This document shows positions 27,345 through 37,587 of a stretch of DNA of 64,000 nucleotides, one piece after another (position 1 is the first letter of the stretch; every line of letters begins with the position of its first letter). A program made the translations under genes and the position numbers. Source of the stretch: Dechloromonas sp. H13 (lineage in GTDB: Bacteria; Pseudomonadota; Gammaproteobacteria; Burkholderiales; Rhodocyclaceae); NCBI RefSeq assembly GCF_009469615.1, contig NZ_SSXX01000002.1:609001-673000 (forward strand). The letters run 5' to 3'. Below the pieces are notes generated by a model. It was not told the origin of the DNA. It worked only from the letters and a program-made list of their open reading frames with translations, and ran no database searches.

Positions 27345-28292
27345 ATGACCCGACCATCGATCGTCGTCGTCGCCTTCGACCGTATCAGTCCGTTCCACCT
27401 GTCGGTACCCTGCGTCGTCTTCGGCGACGTTCATCCCGGCGCGCCGAAATTCGATTTCAAGGTCTGCAGCATCGAGTCCGGGCCGATCAGCACGACCGCG
27501 GGATTCTCCGTCATGGCACAGCACGACCTGGCGTCACTGGAGCGGGCGGACACCATCATCGTGCCCAGCTGGCGCGATCCGGAGGAACGGCCGCCGGAAT
27601 CGCTGTTGAGCGCGCTGGTCGCCGCGCAGCGCCGGGGGGCACGCGTGCTCGGGCTGTGCCTGGGCGCCTATGTGCTGGCCGCAGCGGGGCTGCTGGATGG
27701 GCGGAAGGCGACGACGCACTGGGCCTATGCGCGGGATTTCGCGCAACGCTATCCGGCCGTCGACGTCGACGCGAACGTGCTCTACGTCGAAGACGGCAAC
27801 GTGCTTACGTCGGCCGGCACTGCGGCGGGGATCGACTGCTGCCTGCACATGATCCGCCAGCAGTACGGCGCCGAACCGGCCAACAGCGTCGCCCGGCGAC
27901 TGGTGGTGCCGCCCCATCGCCAGGGTGGCCAGGCGCAATTCATCGAACAGCCGATCCCGGCCACGCTGAGCGGGTCACGGCTCGCCGCCCTGATCGACTG
28001 GGTGCGCGCCAACCTGAACCAGCCGCACACGCTCGACAGCCTGGCCGAAAAGGCGGTGATGAGCCGGCGAACCCTGACGCGCCATTTTCGACAGATTACG
28101 GGAACCACCGTCGGGCAATGGTTGCATGACGAGCGGCTGGCGCTGACGCAGCGCCTGCTGGAGTCGGGCGACCAGTCGATCGAAGCCATCGCGGCGCGCG
28201 CCGGCTTCGGGTCGCCGGAATCGTTGCGACTGCATTTCAGGAAGGCGTACGGGGTGTCGCCAACGACATGGCGACGGACGTTCAAGGGCTGA
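27345..28292 (+). CDS. GlxA-family AraC-type transcriptional regulator
   Basis: 315 residues. An N-terminal DJ-1/PfpI-like class I amidotransferase fold (VLGLCLGAYVLAAAGLLDGRK around residue 110) is followed by a C-terminal AraC double helix-turn-helix (LAEKAVMSRRTLTRHFRQ and IEAIAARAGFGSPESLRLHF). It shares a 121-bp divergent promoter region with the isochorismatase gene. Its stop lies 3 bp from the end of the convergent MFS gene. The inducer is unknown. Confidence 0.9.
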   Translation: MTRPSIVVVAFDRISPFHLSVPCVVFGDVHPGAPKFDFKVCSIESGPISTTAGFSVMAQHDLASLERADTIIVPSWRDPEERPPESLLSALVAAQRRGARVLGLCLGAYVLAAAGLLDGRKATTHWAYARDFAQRYPAVDVDANVLYVEDGNVLTSAGTAAGIDCCLHMIRQQYGAEPANSVARRLVVPPHRQGGQAQFIEQPIPATLSGSRLAALIDWVRANLNQPHTLDSLAEKAVMSRRTLTRHFRQITGTTVGQWLHDERLALTQRLLESGDQSIEAIAARAGFGSPESLRLHFRKAYGVSPTTWRRTFKG

Positions 28293-28295
28293 CCT

Positions 28296-29531
28296 TCAGG
28301 TCGATAAGGCCTTCGTCTCGTCGACCGGCTGGTCGTGCATGACGATGCGCGACACGAAAAGGATTGCCAGGAAGTTGGCGAGGACCGCCACATAGCCTAC
28401 CCAGGGGTAGCCGACGATCTGCCCCGTGCTGTCCTGCGTGATGATGAAGCCGGCCAGCGTCGTCGCCAGGCCCATGGTCAGCGATTGCACGGTGCCGTTG
28501 ATCGCCATGAAGGTGCCGCGCAGCCGGGGCCGGGCCGCCGAGGTGATGATGGTCATCGCCGGAATCATGCGCCCCGATATCAGCACGAAGAAGGCCGTGG
28601 TGCAGATCACCCAGGCCCACAACGGAACGGCACCGAGGTGCGTGACGACGAGCAGCGGCAGCATCGCCGCCAGGGCGAGCCGGCGATAGACCTCGACCTT
28701 GCCGCGCCGGTCGGCCCAATGCCCGATCCGCCGCGCCGTGAAGAGCGTTGCCGCACCGCCGAACAGATAGACGACCGGAATGTCCTGCGGCGCAATCCGG
28801 ACATTGCCGACCGCATAGACGGTGATGAACGGGATGACGGTGAATCCGGAAAAAATGATCAGCGAGGAATACAGCAGGGCCTTCAGATGGTTGGCATCGC
28901 GCAGCACCTCGAACATCGCCGCGAAAGGATGGGCGCGTTTCTCGCGGCTCAGGTGCTGGTGCAGTTCCGGCAGGACGAGGAAGCCGACGACGATGAAAAC
29001 CGTCGACAGCAGCGCGATGAAGATGAACGGCGCGCGCCATTGGAAGTGGTTGGCCAGCCAGAGCGACAAGGGCACGCCGGCCACCGTCGACAACGAGAAG
29101 GCGGTCGCCACGAGTCCGCTGGCCCGGGCCCGGCGGGCGAAGGGAATGGCATCGCCGATGATCGTCTGGACCAGGGCGCCCATCACGCCGCCGAATGCCC
29201 CGGCGAGCCCGCGTGCCGCGAGCAGGGTGACATAGTCGGGGGCGAGGCCGCAGGCCAGCGTCGCCAGGCCGAACAGTGCGAACATGACCAGCAGCAGGCG
29301 CTTGCGCTCGAAACGGTCGATGAAGGTGGCGCCGAGCAGACCGGACAGCGCGGCGCTGAAGCTGTACGACGCGACCAGCAAGCCGAATTCATGCGTGCCG
29401 ATGCCGAACGCGGTCATCAGGATCGGGCCCAGCGGCATCATGATCATGAAGTCCAGGATGTGGGCGAACTGAATGCCGGCCAGGGTGAGCAGAAGGTACA
29501 GCTCGCGCTGCCGGGAAAGACTGGAGGACAT
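28296..29531 (-). CDS. MFS transporter (AraJ/YdhP-like)
   Basis: 411 residues with twelve predicted membrane helices. The first loop motif GATFIDRFERKRLLL and RARASGLVATAFSLSTVAGVPL fit drug/sugar efflux MFS proteins of the DHA1 type. The start lies 81 bp from a terminator that ends the neighbouring operon, so it is an independent unit. No good ribosome-binding site is seen before the ATG. The substrate is unknown; proximity to the isochorismatase/AraC pair may be functional or chance. Confidence 0.85.
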   Translation of the reverse strand: MSSSLSRQRELYLLLTLAGIQFAHILDFMIMMPLGPILMTAFGIGTHEFGLLVASYSFSAALSGLLGATFIDRFERKRLLLVMFALFGLATLACGLAPDYVTLLAARGLAGAFGGVMGALVQTIIGDAIPFARRARASGLVATAFSLSTVAGVPLSLWLANHFQWRAPFIFIALLSTVFIVVGFLVLPELHQHLSREKRAHPFAAMFEVLRDANHLKALLYSSLIIFSGFTVIPFITVYAVGNVRIAPQDIPVVYLFGGAATLFTARRIGHWADRRGKVEVYRRLALAAMLPLLVVTHLGAVPLWAWVICTTAFFVLISGRMIPAMTIITSAARPRLRGTFMAINGTVQSLTMGLATTLAGFIITQDSTGQIVGYPWVGYVAVLANFLAILFVSRIVMHDQPVDETKALST

Positions 29532-29612
29532 CGTGGAAGGCGCCGGAAGGAGGAACTATCGGCGCATGGTACTTCGCCGGCGCGGGATCAGGTGCGCCCC
29601 CGTCGGCGAACT

Positions 29613-29652
29613 CGAAAAAGAAAAGGGGAAGCGGCGCTCTGCCGCCTCCCCC
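29613..29652 (-). terminator. Intrinsic terminator of the aldehyde dehydrogenase operon
   Basis: On the minus strand a GGGGAGGCGGC / GCCGCTTCCCC stem (one mismatch, 5-nt loop) is followed by TTTTCTTTTT. It lies 90 bp past the cytochrome c stop and ends that operon before the MFS gene. Confidence 0.85.
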
Positions 29653-29741
29653 GTTCCTGCCTGCGATGGCTGCCGCCATTCTCGCGGGGTTGCTGTTCTC
29701 CCCGGGTCAGGCCGTGCGGCCGGCGGTGTGCCGGCGGATGC

Positions 29742-30080
29742 TCAGTGCAGCGACAGGATCCACTGGATCGCTGCCTTCAGGTCGTCGTCGCTGATCTTGT
29801 CGGCGGGGTGGGGGATCATCGGCACCTGCCCCCAGTTGCCGGAACCGCCGTTGCGCACCTTGTCGAAGAGCAGGGCCGGGGCCTTGGCGTCGCCCTTGTA
29901 TTTGGCGGCGACTTCCTTGTAGGGCGGGCCGACGCGTTTCTGGTCGACGGTGTGGCAGGCGACGCAGCGCGCTTTCTTGACGATGGCTTCGCCGTCGGCG
30001 TCGGCGGCGTGTGCCGATGCGGTGAAGAGGGCGGCGGCGAGCAGGGGCAGCAGCAGGGTGGCGTGCAGTTGCTGGTTCAT
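29742..30080 (-). CDS. Periplasmic monohaem cytochrome c (c-551/c-552 type)
   Basis: 112 residues: signal peptide (cut near ASAHA), haem site CVACH at C39-x2-C42-H43, GPPYKEVAAKYKG and the axial-Met segment QVPMIPHP, as in Pseudomonas c551-type proteins. It is the third gene of the aldehyde dehydrogenase operon and is a likely electron carrier for periplasmic alcohol oxidation. A strong terminator follows. Confidence 0.88.
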   Translation of the reverse strand: MNQQLHATLLLPLLAAALFTASAHAADADGEAIVKKARCVACHTVDQKRVGPPYKEVAAKYKGDAKAPALLFDKVRNGGSGNWGQVPMIPHPADKISDDDLKAAIQWILSLH

Positions 30081-30098
30081 GTGAATGGGTTCCTTGGG

Positions 30099-30470
30099 TT
30101 AAACGAGGCCGGCCGCCTGCAGTTCGGCCCATTCGGCGTCGGTGAACAGGCGCGAACGGGTATGAAAGGCCTTGCCGGTGTTGCCCTCGAGCGAGAAGGT
30201 GCCGCCCGATCCGTCGATGACGTCGATGATCAGTTGCGTGTGCTTCCAGTATTCGTATTGCGAGGCGCTGATGTAGAAGGGCACGTCGCCGATGTTGCCG
30301 AGATGCACGTCGTAGGGGCCGATGGTCAGGTCGGTGGGCAGGTAGCAGTTGGCGGCGCTGTTGTCGCAACAGCCGCCGGACTGGTGGAACATCAGGGCCG
30401 GTCCGTGGCGTTCCTTCAGGGTGGCGATCAGATCCAGCGTGGCCGGGGTGGCGATGACGCGGTCGACCAT
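30099..30470 (-). CDS. DUF779 protein (aldehyde dehydrogenase companion)
   Basis: 123 residues. The HQSGGCCDNSAANCYL cysteine cluster, the YWKHTQLIIDVIDG block and the FSLEGNTGKAFHTRSRLF end identify DUF779. The family is nearly always encoded next to acetaldehyde-type NAD-dependent dehydrogenases; its function is unknown. GGAGAAAT lies next to the ATG. It lies between the dehydrogenase (152 bp upstream) and cytochrome c genes on the same strand. Confidence 0.87.
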   Translation of the reverse strand: MVDRVIATPATLDLIATLKERHGPALMFHQSGGCCDNSAANCYLPTDLTIGPYDVHLGNIGDVPFYISASQYEYWKHTQLIIDVIDGSGGTFSLEGNTGKAFHTRSRLFTDAEWAELQAAGLV

Positions 30471-30622
30471 GGATTTCTCCCAAAAAACGGGGGCGGTCGC
30501 CCGCCCCCCAAGACTTGCCCGCAAAATCGGGCCGGTGGAGGAGATGAGACGCGGCACCCGCCAGCCGCTGCCGCGCCCGCGATCGGGCACGGCAGCCGGC
30601 GGGTGCCGGTGGCTTGCGCGGT

Positions 30623-32143
<1,521 letters not shown>

Positions 32144-32246
32144 GTTTGTCTCCTGGTTTTAGGATTGGATTGCGAACAAATGGATCAAGGCGGGCAGGCC
32201 GTGTTCTTCCGAACGCTCGTCCTGTCGTGTCTCGTGCCTGATAGTT

Positions 32247-32262
32247 CGCAGGCGGCGTGCCA
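32247..32262 (-). promoter_or_regulatory. Probable sigma-54 promoter of the aldehyde dehydrogenase operon
   Basis: The minus strand reads TGGCAC-N5-CTGCG: a perfect -24 box and the GC of the -12 box at the right spacing, about 100 bp before the start. The last bases depart from TTGCA, so it is weaker than the sites at 23801, 42654 and 42882. Confidence 0.6.
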
Positions 32263-32377
32263 AGCCTGGAGTGCAGCCTTGTTTTTCAATTAAATTCATT
32301 TAAAACAGATGCTTGGATGTGAGCTTGCTGGTTTTTCAGAAATTGACATTGTCTTGGAAATGATCAGGTGCGCAGCA

Positions 32378-32398
32378 ACTGTTCAATCCTGGAGCAGT
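32378..32398. promoter_or_regulatory. Candidate activator site upstream of the aldehyde dehydrogenase
   Basis: Inverted repeat ACTGTTC-N7-GAGCAGT, 116 bp upstream of the -24 box, a normal distance for a sigma-54 enhancer site. A weaker version lies between the divergent ADH promoters (42777-42797). The rest of the 32144-32520 gap is AT-richer promoter DNA with no gene seen. Confidence 0.4.
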
Positions 32399-32520
32399 CC
32401 AACCCGCAGTATTGGTGGCAATTACGTGGCAATGGGGCCATATGCTTCCTGGTGGTGCGTCCTGATAATGTTGTTGAACACAGGTTTGTGGCCAGGCATT
32501 CGAAATGATCGGAGGCTGAC

Positions 32521-33075
32521 ATGGATGGCAAATCACTTGTTGCGCGGGCCTGCCTGTTGGGCCTGGCAGCCTCGTTTTCCAGCGCGGCAGCAGCCGATCA
32601 GGCAAAACCCGTCAAGAAGGAAAGTGCAGCGCGACCAAGCCCCGAATCCTTGGTTGTCGACAAATGGCGCGGCACCTGGGACATCAAGGCGACAAGGCGT
32701 TGGCCGGAACCGGTGACCGCCGTCGATTATGTCGAAACCTACGAGTGGGTTCTCGACGGGCAGTATCTGCGTTCGGAGACTTCGCGCAAATCCGATGGCG
32801 GAAAAAGCATGTCAATGGTCTGGTTCGATATCAATACGAAGAATTATCGCTTCGTGATATTCGATTCAAACGGTATCGCAGTGGAGCTGCCACCCCCGAC
32901 CTGGAGCGAAAGCACGCAAACCATGGAATGGCGGGGGGGATTGCTTTCCCCTGTCGCCTACACGGGGTATGCGACGTTCACGGATCCGGGCACGATTCGC
33001 TGGAAATCGCTGTTGAAGGACTGGAAAGGCACCGTTATCGTCGATATCGAAGGCACCAGCGTTCGCCGGAAGTAA
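32521..33075 (+). CDS. Secreted DUF1579-like protein
   Basis: 184 residues: signal peptide (ACLLGLAASFSSAAAAD), then a lipocalin-like beta-barrel sequence with KWRGTWDI, YEWVLDGQYLRSE and MVWFDINTKNYRFVIFDSNG, resembling the DUF1579 family. CGGAGG lies seven bases before the ATG. Function unknown. It is 9 bp upstream of the large membrane protein gene and probably co-transcribed with it. Confidence 0.65.
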   Translation: MDGKSLVARACLLGLAASFSSAAAADQAKPVKKESAARPSPESLVVDKWRGTWDIKATRRWPEPVTAVDYVETYEWVLDGQYLRSETSRKSDGGKSMSMVWFDINTKNYRFVIFDSNGIAVELPPPTWSESTQTMEWRGGLLSPVAYTGYATFTDPGTIRWKSLLKDWKGTVIVDIEGTSVRRK

Positions 33076-33084
33076 TCCGTCGCC

Positions 33085-34881
33085 ATGCCGTCGTCACCCT
33101 ATCTGCTCAACAGCGGTCTCCTTGTCCTCAGCGCAATCGTGCTGCTGACAGTGATGGCATCGACGTTGACGCTGATCGCGTCGACCATATTGTTGTGGCG
33201 CTATCGTCGAACCGTTGACCGTTTGATGTCGGCGTCGGCGGCCGGGTCCGACGAAGGGGCGCCAGGTCGTGCGCCGTTCGGGCAAGATGCGCCGCATGCT
33301 GCATTGCCGTCCGGAGCGGCCAGCTCTCCAGACCGGAATCTGGCCGAGCAGCGCTTTCGCCTGAGCGTCGACGAACCGTGGCGTTGCGCCCGTCGCTATG
33401 CCGTGGGCGGATTGCTGTTTGCCGCCGTTCTCGGCAGGGCGGCATGGCAGGCGTTCTCGCAGACGCAGATCAATTCCCTGAGCGCGGCGGCACACCACTA
33501 CAGTTTCCTCTTCCTGATCTGGACCCTTGCCTGGCCCGTCGTGCTGACCACCAATCTGGTCGCCGCTTCTGGCTGGCGGAAGCGTTGTCTGGTCGTGCTG
33601 ATCTACTTCTTCACGCTTGCGCTGCTCGGTACACTCCTCGTCACCACGCCCACGGAGGCTCCGGTCAGTCTGGGTGGAGTGAGTATTCCCGACTGGTCCG
33701 GCGAGACGCCGGTACGCCTGATCGCCAAATGGTCCCTGTTCAATCTGGCACCCACGCTATTGATCGGCGTGTTCCGGAACCGTCGCATCCGCGCGGTAGC
33801 ACCTCTGGTCCTGGGCTTCATGACCGTTGTTTCCGCCGGCTTGCTTGGCGTGATGGCGGCAGTGTCGGTCTATTGGGAGTCGACCATCGCTGCCGTGACC
33901 GCCGTATCCCACTTCCTCGGCGTCGATGTTCTGTGGCCCTTCATCGGCTGTCTTTTGCTTCTGCTGGCCGTCAGCTGCATTCCCTCCGGCTTGCTTGGTT
34001 GGGGCCTGCTCGTCTGGATGCGCCGTGGCTACCAATGCAAGTCCGTCAGCGATCAATCGCTCGCCATCGATGCCCTGTGGCTGGTGTTCGCAATCTACTA
34101 CGCAGCCATCCTGGCCTTTGCCGGTCCGGGCTGGGCGCTGGCCGCACTTGTAGCACTGCTGGTCTTCGGGATGACGGTGCGGATCGGCAACCGGCATGGT
34201 TTGTCCAACGTGGCGGGTGGCGAAACGGGACCGGCGCTGCTCGTGCTTCGCGTCTTTTCCCTGGGCCAACGGAGCGAGAAACTGTTCGAATTGGTCTCGA
34301 AGCAATGGCGCTATATCGGCAATGTCCAACTGATCGTTGGCCTCGACCTCGCCACGTCGACCATTGCCCCCCATCAATTTCTCGCCTTCGTCAGCGGCAG
34401 GTTGCCCTGGCTGTTCATGAACGGCCGCGCGGCGATCGAGCGCAGTGCCGGCCAGCTGGACAACCGGCGCGATCGGGACGGGCGGTTCCGGATCAACGAT
34501 TTCTACTGCCATGCGGATACCTGGCGCGGTGTGCTGGTGCGGCTGGTTTCCGGAAGCGACGCGGTATTGATGGACCTGAGAAACTTTGCGCCGGGCAATG
34601 ACGGCTGTGTTTTCGAAATCAATGCGCTGCTGAATACCGTGCCGCTTCAACGCCTTGTATTCGTCATCGATGCAACGACCGACAAGGCTTTTTTCAACCG
34701 GATCCTGGCCACGGCCTGTCGTGAGCTGTCTGCGGATTCGCCCAACCCAGGCTTGTTGCCGGATGCGGTGCAGCCGTTCGAACTTGCGTCGCTGCGGCAG
34801 GGCGCCCTTGAAAGCCTGCTCCAGCGTCTAAGCCTTGCGTCCGCGAGCGGAGTGCAGTCGCCGTCGGCGGCACCGGCCTGA
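33085..34881 (+). CDS. Large membrane protein of unknown function with C-terminal soluble domain
   Basis: 598 residues, not recognised. There is one N-terminal helix, a linker rich in Ala/Gly/Pro (about 50-90), then roughly seven hydrophobic helices to about residue 370. The C-terminal 200 residues are soluble: LLVLRVFSLGQRSEKLFELVSK, a conserved-looking HQFLAFVSGRLPWLF block, VRLVSGSDAVLMDLRNF and QRLVFVIDATTDKAFF. The alternating hydrophobic strands suggest a Rossmann- or TIR-like alpha/beta domain; this is a guess from pattern only. It is coupled to the secreted DUF1579-like gene. Confidence 0.65.
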   Translation: MPSSPYLLNSGLLVLSAIVLLTVMASTLTLIASTILLWRYRRTVDRLMSASAAGSDEGAPGRAPFGQDAPHAALPSGAASSPDRNLAEQRFRLSVDEPWRCARRYAVGGLLFAAVLGRAAWQAFSQTQINSLSAAAHHYSFLFLIWTLAWPVVLTTNLVAASGWRKRCLVVLIYFFTLALLGTLLVTTPTEAPVSLGGVSIPDWSGETPVRLIAKWSLFNLAPTLLIGVFRNRRIRAVAPLVLGFMTVVSAGLLGVMAAVSVYWESTIAAVTAVSHFLGVDVLWPFIGCLLLLLAVSCIPSGLLGWGLLVWMRRGYQCKSVSDQSLAIDALWLVFAIYYAAILAFAGPGWALAALVALLVFGMTVRIGNRHGLSNVAGGETGPALLVLRVFSLGQRSEKLFELVSKQWRYIGNVQLIVGLDLATSTIAPHQFLAFVSGRLPWLFMNGRAAIERSAGQLDNRRDRDGRFRINDFYCHADTWRGVLVRLVSGSDAVLMDLRNFAPGNDGCVFEINALLNTVPLQRLVFVIDATTDKAFFNRILATACRELSADSPNPGLLPDAVQPFELASLRQGALESLLQRLSLASASGVQSPSAAPA

Positions 34882-34970
34882 CGGGGCCGGTCTCGTATTG
34901 ATCCGTGGTTCATCGACGCAGGCGGACGATCGAAGCGCCGTCTCGATTCCCGGCCTGGCCCTGAAACAGG

Positions 34971-34991
34971 AACCGGCCACGCGGGCCGGTT
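34971..34991. terminator. Hairpin between convergent genes
   Basis: AACCGGCC and GGCCGGTT form a perfect 8-bp stem with a 5-nt loop in the gap between the membrane protein gene and the cytochrome c gene on the other strand. Neither side has a long T-run, so it is a possible weak bidirectional terminator. Confidence 0.4.
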
Positions 34992-35001
34992 GCTCGGGGC
35001 T

Positions 35002-35034
35002 GCTGCGGTCGACGGCGTTTACAGGGCCAAAATC
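35002..35034 (+). repeat. Dispersed bipartite 33-bp motif, copy 6
   Basis: GCTGCGGTCGAC, an 11-bp spacer, then GGCCAAAATC. It overlaps the last codons of the cytochrome c gene on the minus strand. Confidence 0.7.
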
Positions 35035-35396
35035 CAGTTCACCAGCAGGCGGGCGTTGCCTTCGGTGATGGCGACGGCGTTGGGCGGCATCGACAGCCCG
35101 CTGACCTTGCCTTTCCAGTGGCTGCTGTAGGGATTGGAGCCTTCGAGGACGACGCGGGTCAGGAATTCCGAGGCGCCGGGCTTGCCCTTGTATTGTTTTG
35201 CCACTTCGACCCAGGCGGGGCCGATCGGCTTCATGCCGTCGGGGCCGGGCTTGCCGGCTTCGATGCCGTGGCAGGTCATGCAGCCGCTGGTGCTGGCCAG
35301 CTTGAGCATGTCGGCGTCTTTCTTGGCGTCGGCCATGGCCATGGGGCTGGTCAGGCAGGCAGATATCAGGGCAATGGTCAAATAATGATGTTTCAT
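35019..35396 (-). CDS. Periplasmic monohaem cytochrome c
   Basis: 125 residues with a signal peptide cut near PMAMADA, haem motif CMTCH (C39-x2-C42-H43) and a likely axial Met in GLSMPPNAV. It resembles the c551/c552 class. It lies between the two-component system of the ExaA-like enzyme and the unknown membrane protein gene, so it may be another electron carrier for that dehydrogenase. The 60-bp gap before the response regulator stop suggests possible co-transcription with the kinase and regulator. Confidence 0.85.
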   Translation of the reverse strand: MKHHYLTIALISACLTSPMAMADAKKDADMLKLASTSGCMTCHGIEAGKPGPDGMKPIGPAWVEVAKQYKGKPGASEFLTRVVLEGSNPYSSHWKGKVSGLSMPPNAVAITEGNARLLVNWILAL

Positions 35397-35456
35397 GGCT
35401 TTACTCTCTTGATGATTGTGGTGTGAAAACTGGGTGATGAAACGGGATGGGGTGGC

Positions 35457-36104
35457 TCAGGCGGGCAGCGGGCTGCCCATTTCGACCAGGCCGCGCCGGG
35501 CGGCCAGATGAAGCAGTTTGAAATCGCTGTCGGCATCGAGTTTTTGCCGGATCAACGAGAGGTAGTTGAGGACGGTTTTCTGGCTCAGGTGCATGGAGTT
35601 GGCGATCCCGTTGGCCGATTCGCCGTGGACCAGCATGCGCAGGACTTCGAACTCGCGCGGGGTCAGGTGGTGCATGGCGGCATCGCCATCGACTGCCTCC
35701 TGGGCCAGGACGGCGGCGATTTCCGGCGAGAAGACGCGCTTGCCGAGGGCGATGCGGCGGATACCGTCGATGACTTCGTCGGGCTCGCAATATTTGGTGA
35801 GGTAACCGCGGGCGCCGCTTTTGAGGGCCTGGGTGACATGGCCGGCGCCATCGTGCATGGACAGGACAAGGACACGCAGGCGGGGGCAGCGGGCCAGCAT
35901 GCCGCGGATGGCTTCGAGGCCGCTGCTGCCCTTGAGGCTGAGGTCGACCAGGGCGACGTCGGCGTGGACCCGCAGAACCAGCGCATTCGCCTCGTCGGCG
36001 CTGGCCGCTTCGCCGACCACCTCGAAATCTGGCTCGGCGCCGAGCAACCGGCGGTAACCGGTGCGGACGATAGCGTGGTCGTCAATCAGAATGATTCGGG
36101 TCAT
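35457..36104 (-). CDS. NarL/FixJ-family response regulator
   Basis: 215 residues. The receiver domain has acidic pair DD at 8-9 and phosphorylatable D54 (VALVD); a LuxR-type DNA-binding domain is at the C-terminus (LTPREFEVLRMLVHGESANGIANSMHLSQKTVLNYL). It resembles ExaE/AgmR-type regulators of quinoprotein ethanol oxidation. The cognate kinase gene is 22 bp upstream on the same strand, and the exaA-like gene is divergent beyond it. GGGAx-N3-xTCCC palindromes in that promoter are candidate targets. Confidence 0.9.
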   Translation of the reverse strand: MTRIILIDDHAIVRTGYRRLLGAEPDFEVVGEAASADEANALVLRVHADVALVDLSLKGSSGLEAIRGMLARCPRLRVLVLSMHDGAGHVTQALKSGARGYLTKYCEPDEVIDGIRRIALGKRVFSPEIAAVLAQEAVDGDAAMHHLTPREFEVLRMLVHGESANGIANSMHLSQKTVLNYLSLIRQKLDADSDFKLLHLAARRGLVEMGSPLPA

Positions 36105-36126
36105 GTCTATTCTCCTGATATTGCCG

Positions 36127-37383
36127 CTACAACTGTGACAGCGGGATGGTTGCGCTCAGGCGCAGGCCGCCGCCGATCCGTGTATCGATGTCGAGCCGGC
36201 CACCTACCATTGCCAGTCTTTCTCGCATGCCAAGCAAGCCGCCGCAGCGGGAAGACCGGCTGGATGGCAGACCGATACCGTTGTCCTCGATGTCGAGCCG
36301 GACATCTCCCTCGGCCAGGGTGACGGTGACGGCGCAATGCCGTGACTGGCTATGGCGAACGACATTGGTCAGTGCCTCCTGAGTGATGCGGTAAAGGGTC
36401 AGGGCGGTGCTTTCGTCGATGTCTGGAAAGCGCCCGGGCAGGCTCAATGCAAATTCGATGCCGGTTTCGCGACCGCGCCAGCCGCCGACCAGTTCACGCA
36501 GCGCGTTGGCGATGCCGGCAGCGTCCAGACCATGCGGGCGGAGCGATTTGAGCATCGCGCGCAATTGCTCGCCGCTGGTCCGGATGTCGCGGCGCAGATC
36601 GCCGGCGCATTCAGCCACCGCGGCGGTATCGAGGCGGCCGGCATTGCGCGCCAGATGGGCGGCCGTAGCGTTGAGAGCGGTCAGGGTCTGGCCCATTTCG
36701 TCGTGCAGCTCGCGGGCCAGCGAGCGGCGTTCGTCCTCCTGAACCGAGATCAACTGGCGGGCCAGCGACTGCTGGGCCGCCCGCGCTTCGGCCAGAGCGG
36801 CGGCCAGTTGCTCGATGGCACCGGCGACACGGCGGAACTCGCGTAAGGCGAAGGCGGGCAGGGCGGGATCGTCTTCGCCCCGGGCCAGGCGGTGCAGGCC
36901 TTCTTCCAGCGCGCGCACCGGGCGCAGGGCGCGGTCGGCAGACCACCAGGCGACGAGCAGGGTTGCTCCAGAATAGAGCAGCAGGGTGATTAAAAGTCGA
37001 ACAGTGTCATCCAGGCGCTCATCGATTTCGGAACGGGGATTGGGAGCGATGTAGAGCGTTTGTCCACCGATCCGGATTTCCCGTTCCATCGGCGCGGCAG
37101 GTGCCAGCCCAAGAATGGCGAGGAGAGGGTGTGCTGTGCCGGTGGGAGGCGGCTGGTTCCCGGTGCGGATGCGCAAGTGGCGGAATTGCGCCGAGGAGAG
37201 TTGCTCGGCGAGATTCGCCTCGCCGCTGCCAGTGGCGAGCAGGACGTTGACCAGGCGTTCCGAGGCATCGACTTCAGCCTGGATGTCGGCGCGCAGGGAA
37301 TGGACCTGGATGACCAGGGCCATGGCCATCAGCCCGGCCAGCAACAGGCCGAGCGAACCGAGCAGGCGGCGGCGCAAATCCAT
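36127..37383 (-). CDS. NarX-like sensor histidine kinase
   Basis: 418 residues. Two membrane segments (about 8-28 and 128-147) frame a periplasmic sensor of roughly 100 residues; then come a HAMP-like linker, a HisKA_3 dimerisation domain with H227 in RELHDEMGQT and an HATPase domain (VVRHSQSRHCAV, DNGIGLP, GLLGMRERL). It lies upstream of its response regulator on the same strand and is divergent from the exaA-like gene. The signal may be an alcohol, aldehyde or PQQ status; the sequence does not say. Confidence 0.9.
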   Translation of the reverse strand: MDLRRRLLGSLGLLLAGLMAMALVIQVHSLRADIQAEVDASERLVNVLLATGSGEANLAEQLSSAQFRHLRIRTGNQPPPTGTAHPLLAILGLAPAAPMEREIRIGGQTLYIAPNPRSEIDERLDDTVRLLITLLLYSGATLLVAWWSADRALRPVRALEEGLHRLARGEDDPALPAFALREFRRVAGAIEQLAAALAEARAAQQSLARQLISVQEDERRSLARELHDEMGQTLTALNATAAHLARNAGRLDTAAVAECAGDLRRDIRTSGEQLRAMLKSLRPHGLDAAGIANALRELVGGWRGRETGIEFALSLPGRFPDIDESTALTLYRITQEALTNVVRHSQSRHCAVTVTLAEGDVRLDIEDNGIGLPSSRSSRCGGLLGMRERLAMVGGRLDIDTRIGGGLRLSATIPLSQL

Positions 37384-37449
37384 GATTCTCCCGTTCGGGT
37401 GTTGTATGCCGGCTTGTCAGCAGGTTTCATACCTGTCACCGCGAACGCC

Positions 37450-37484
37450 GGGAATTTTTCCCGGAATGCCGGGGAGCAACTCCC
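37450..37484. promoter_or_regulatory. Two palindromic regulator boxes before the exaA-like gene
   Basis: GGGAATTTTTCCC (37450-37462) and GGGAGCAACTCCC (37472-37484) share the form GGGAx-N3-xTCCC. Their centres are 22 bp apart, two helical turns, as for dimers binding one DNA face. They lie in the 204-bp divergent gap between the kinase gene and the dehydrogenase gene. Confidence 0.55.
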
Positions 37485-37587
37485 GAGACAGGCGCGGTCG
37501 CCGCTTCCTACACTGGCTCGGCCTGTTGCCAAGGATGGGCCGCCCGGCCCGGGCGACAACGACTTTACCCTGGAGACATCTCAGAAA

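Noticed and set aside
32314-32329. TGGATG-N5-TTGCT, a possible plus-strand sigma-54 promoter
   Set aside because: Poor -24 box and about 190 bp from the DUF1579-like start; kept only as a weak option.
37514-37529. Sigma-54-like element before the exaA-like gene
   Set aside because: GG to GC spacing is 13 bp, one more than the -24/-12 rule allows; the palindromic boxes explain the promoter better.
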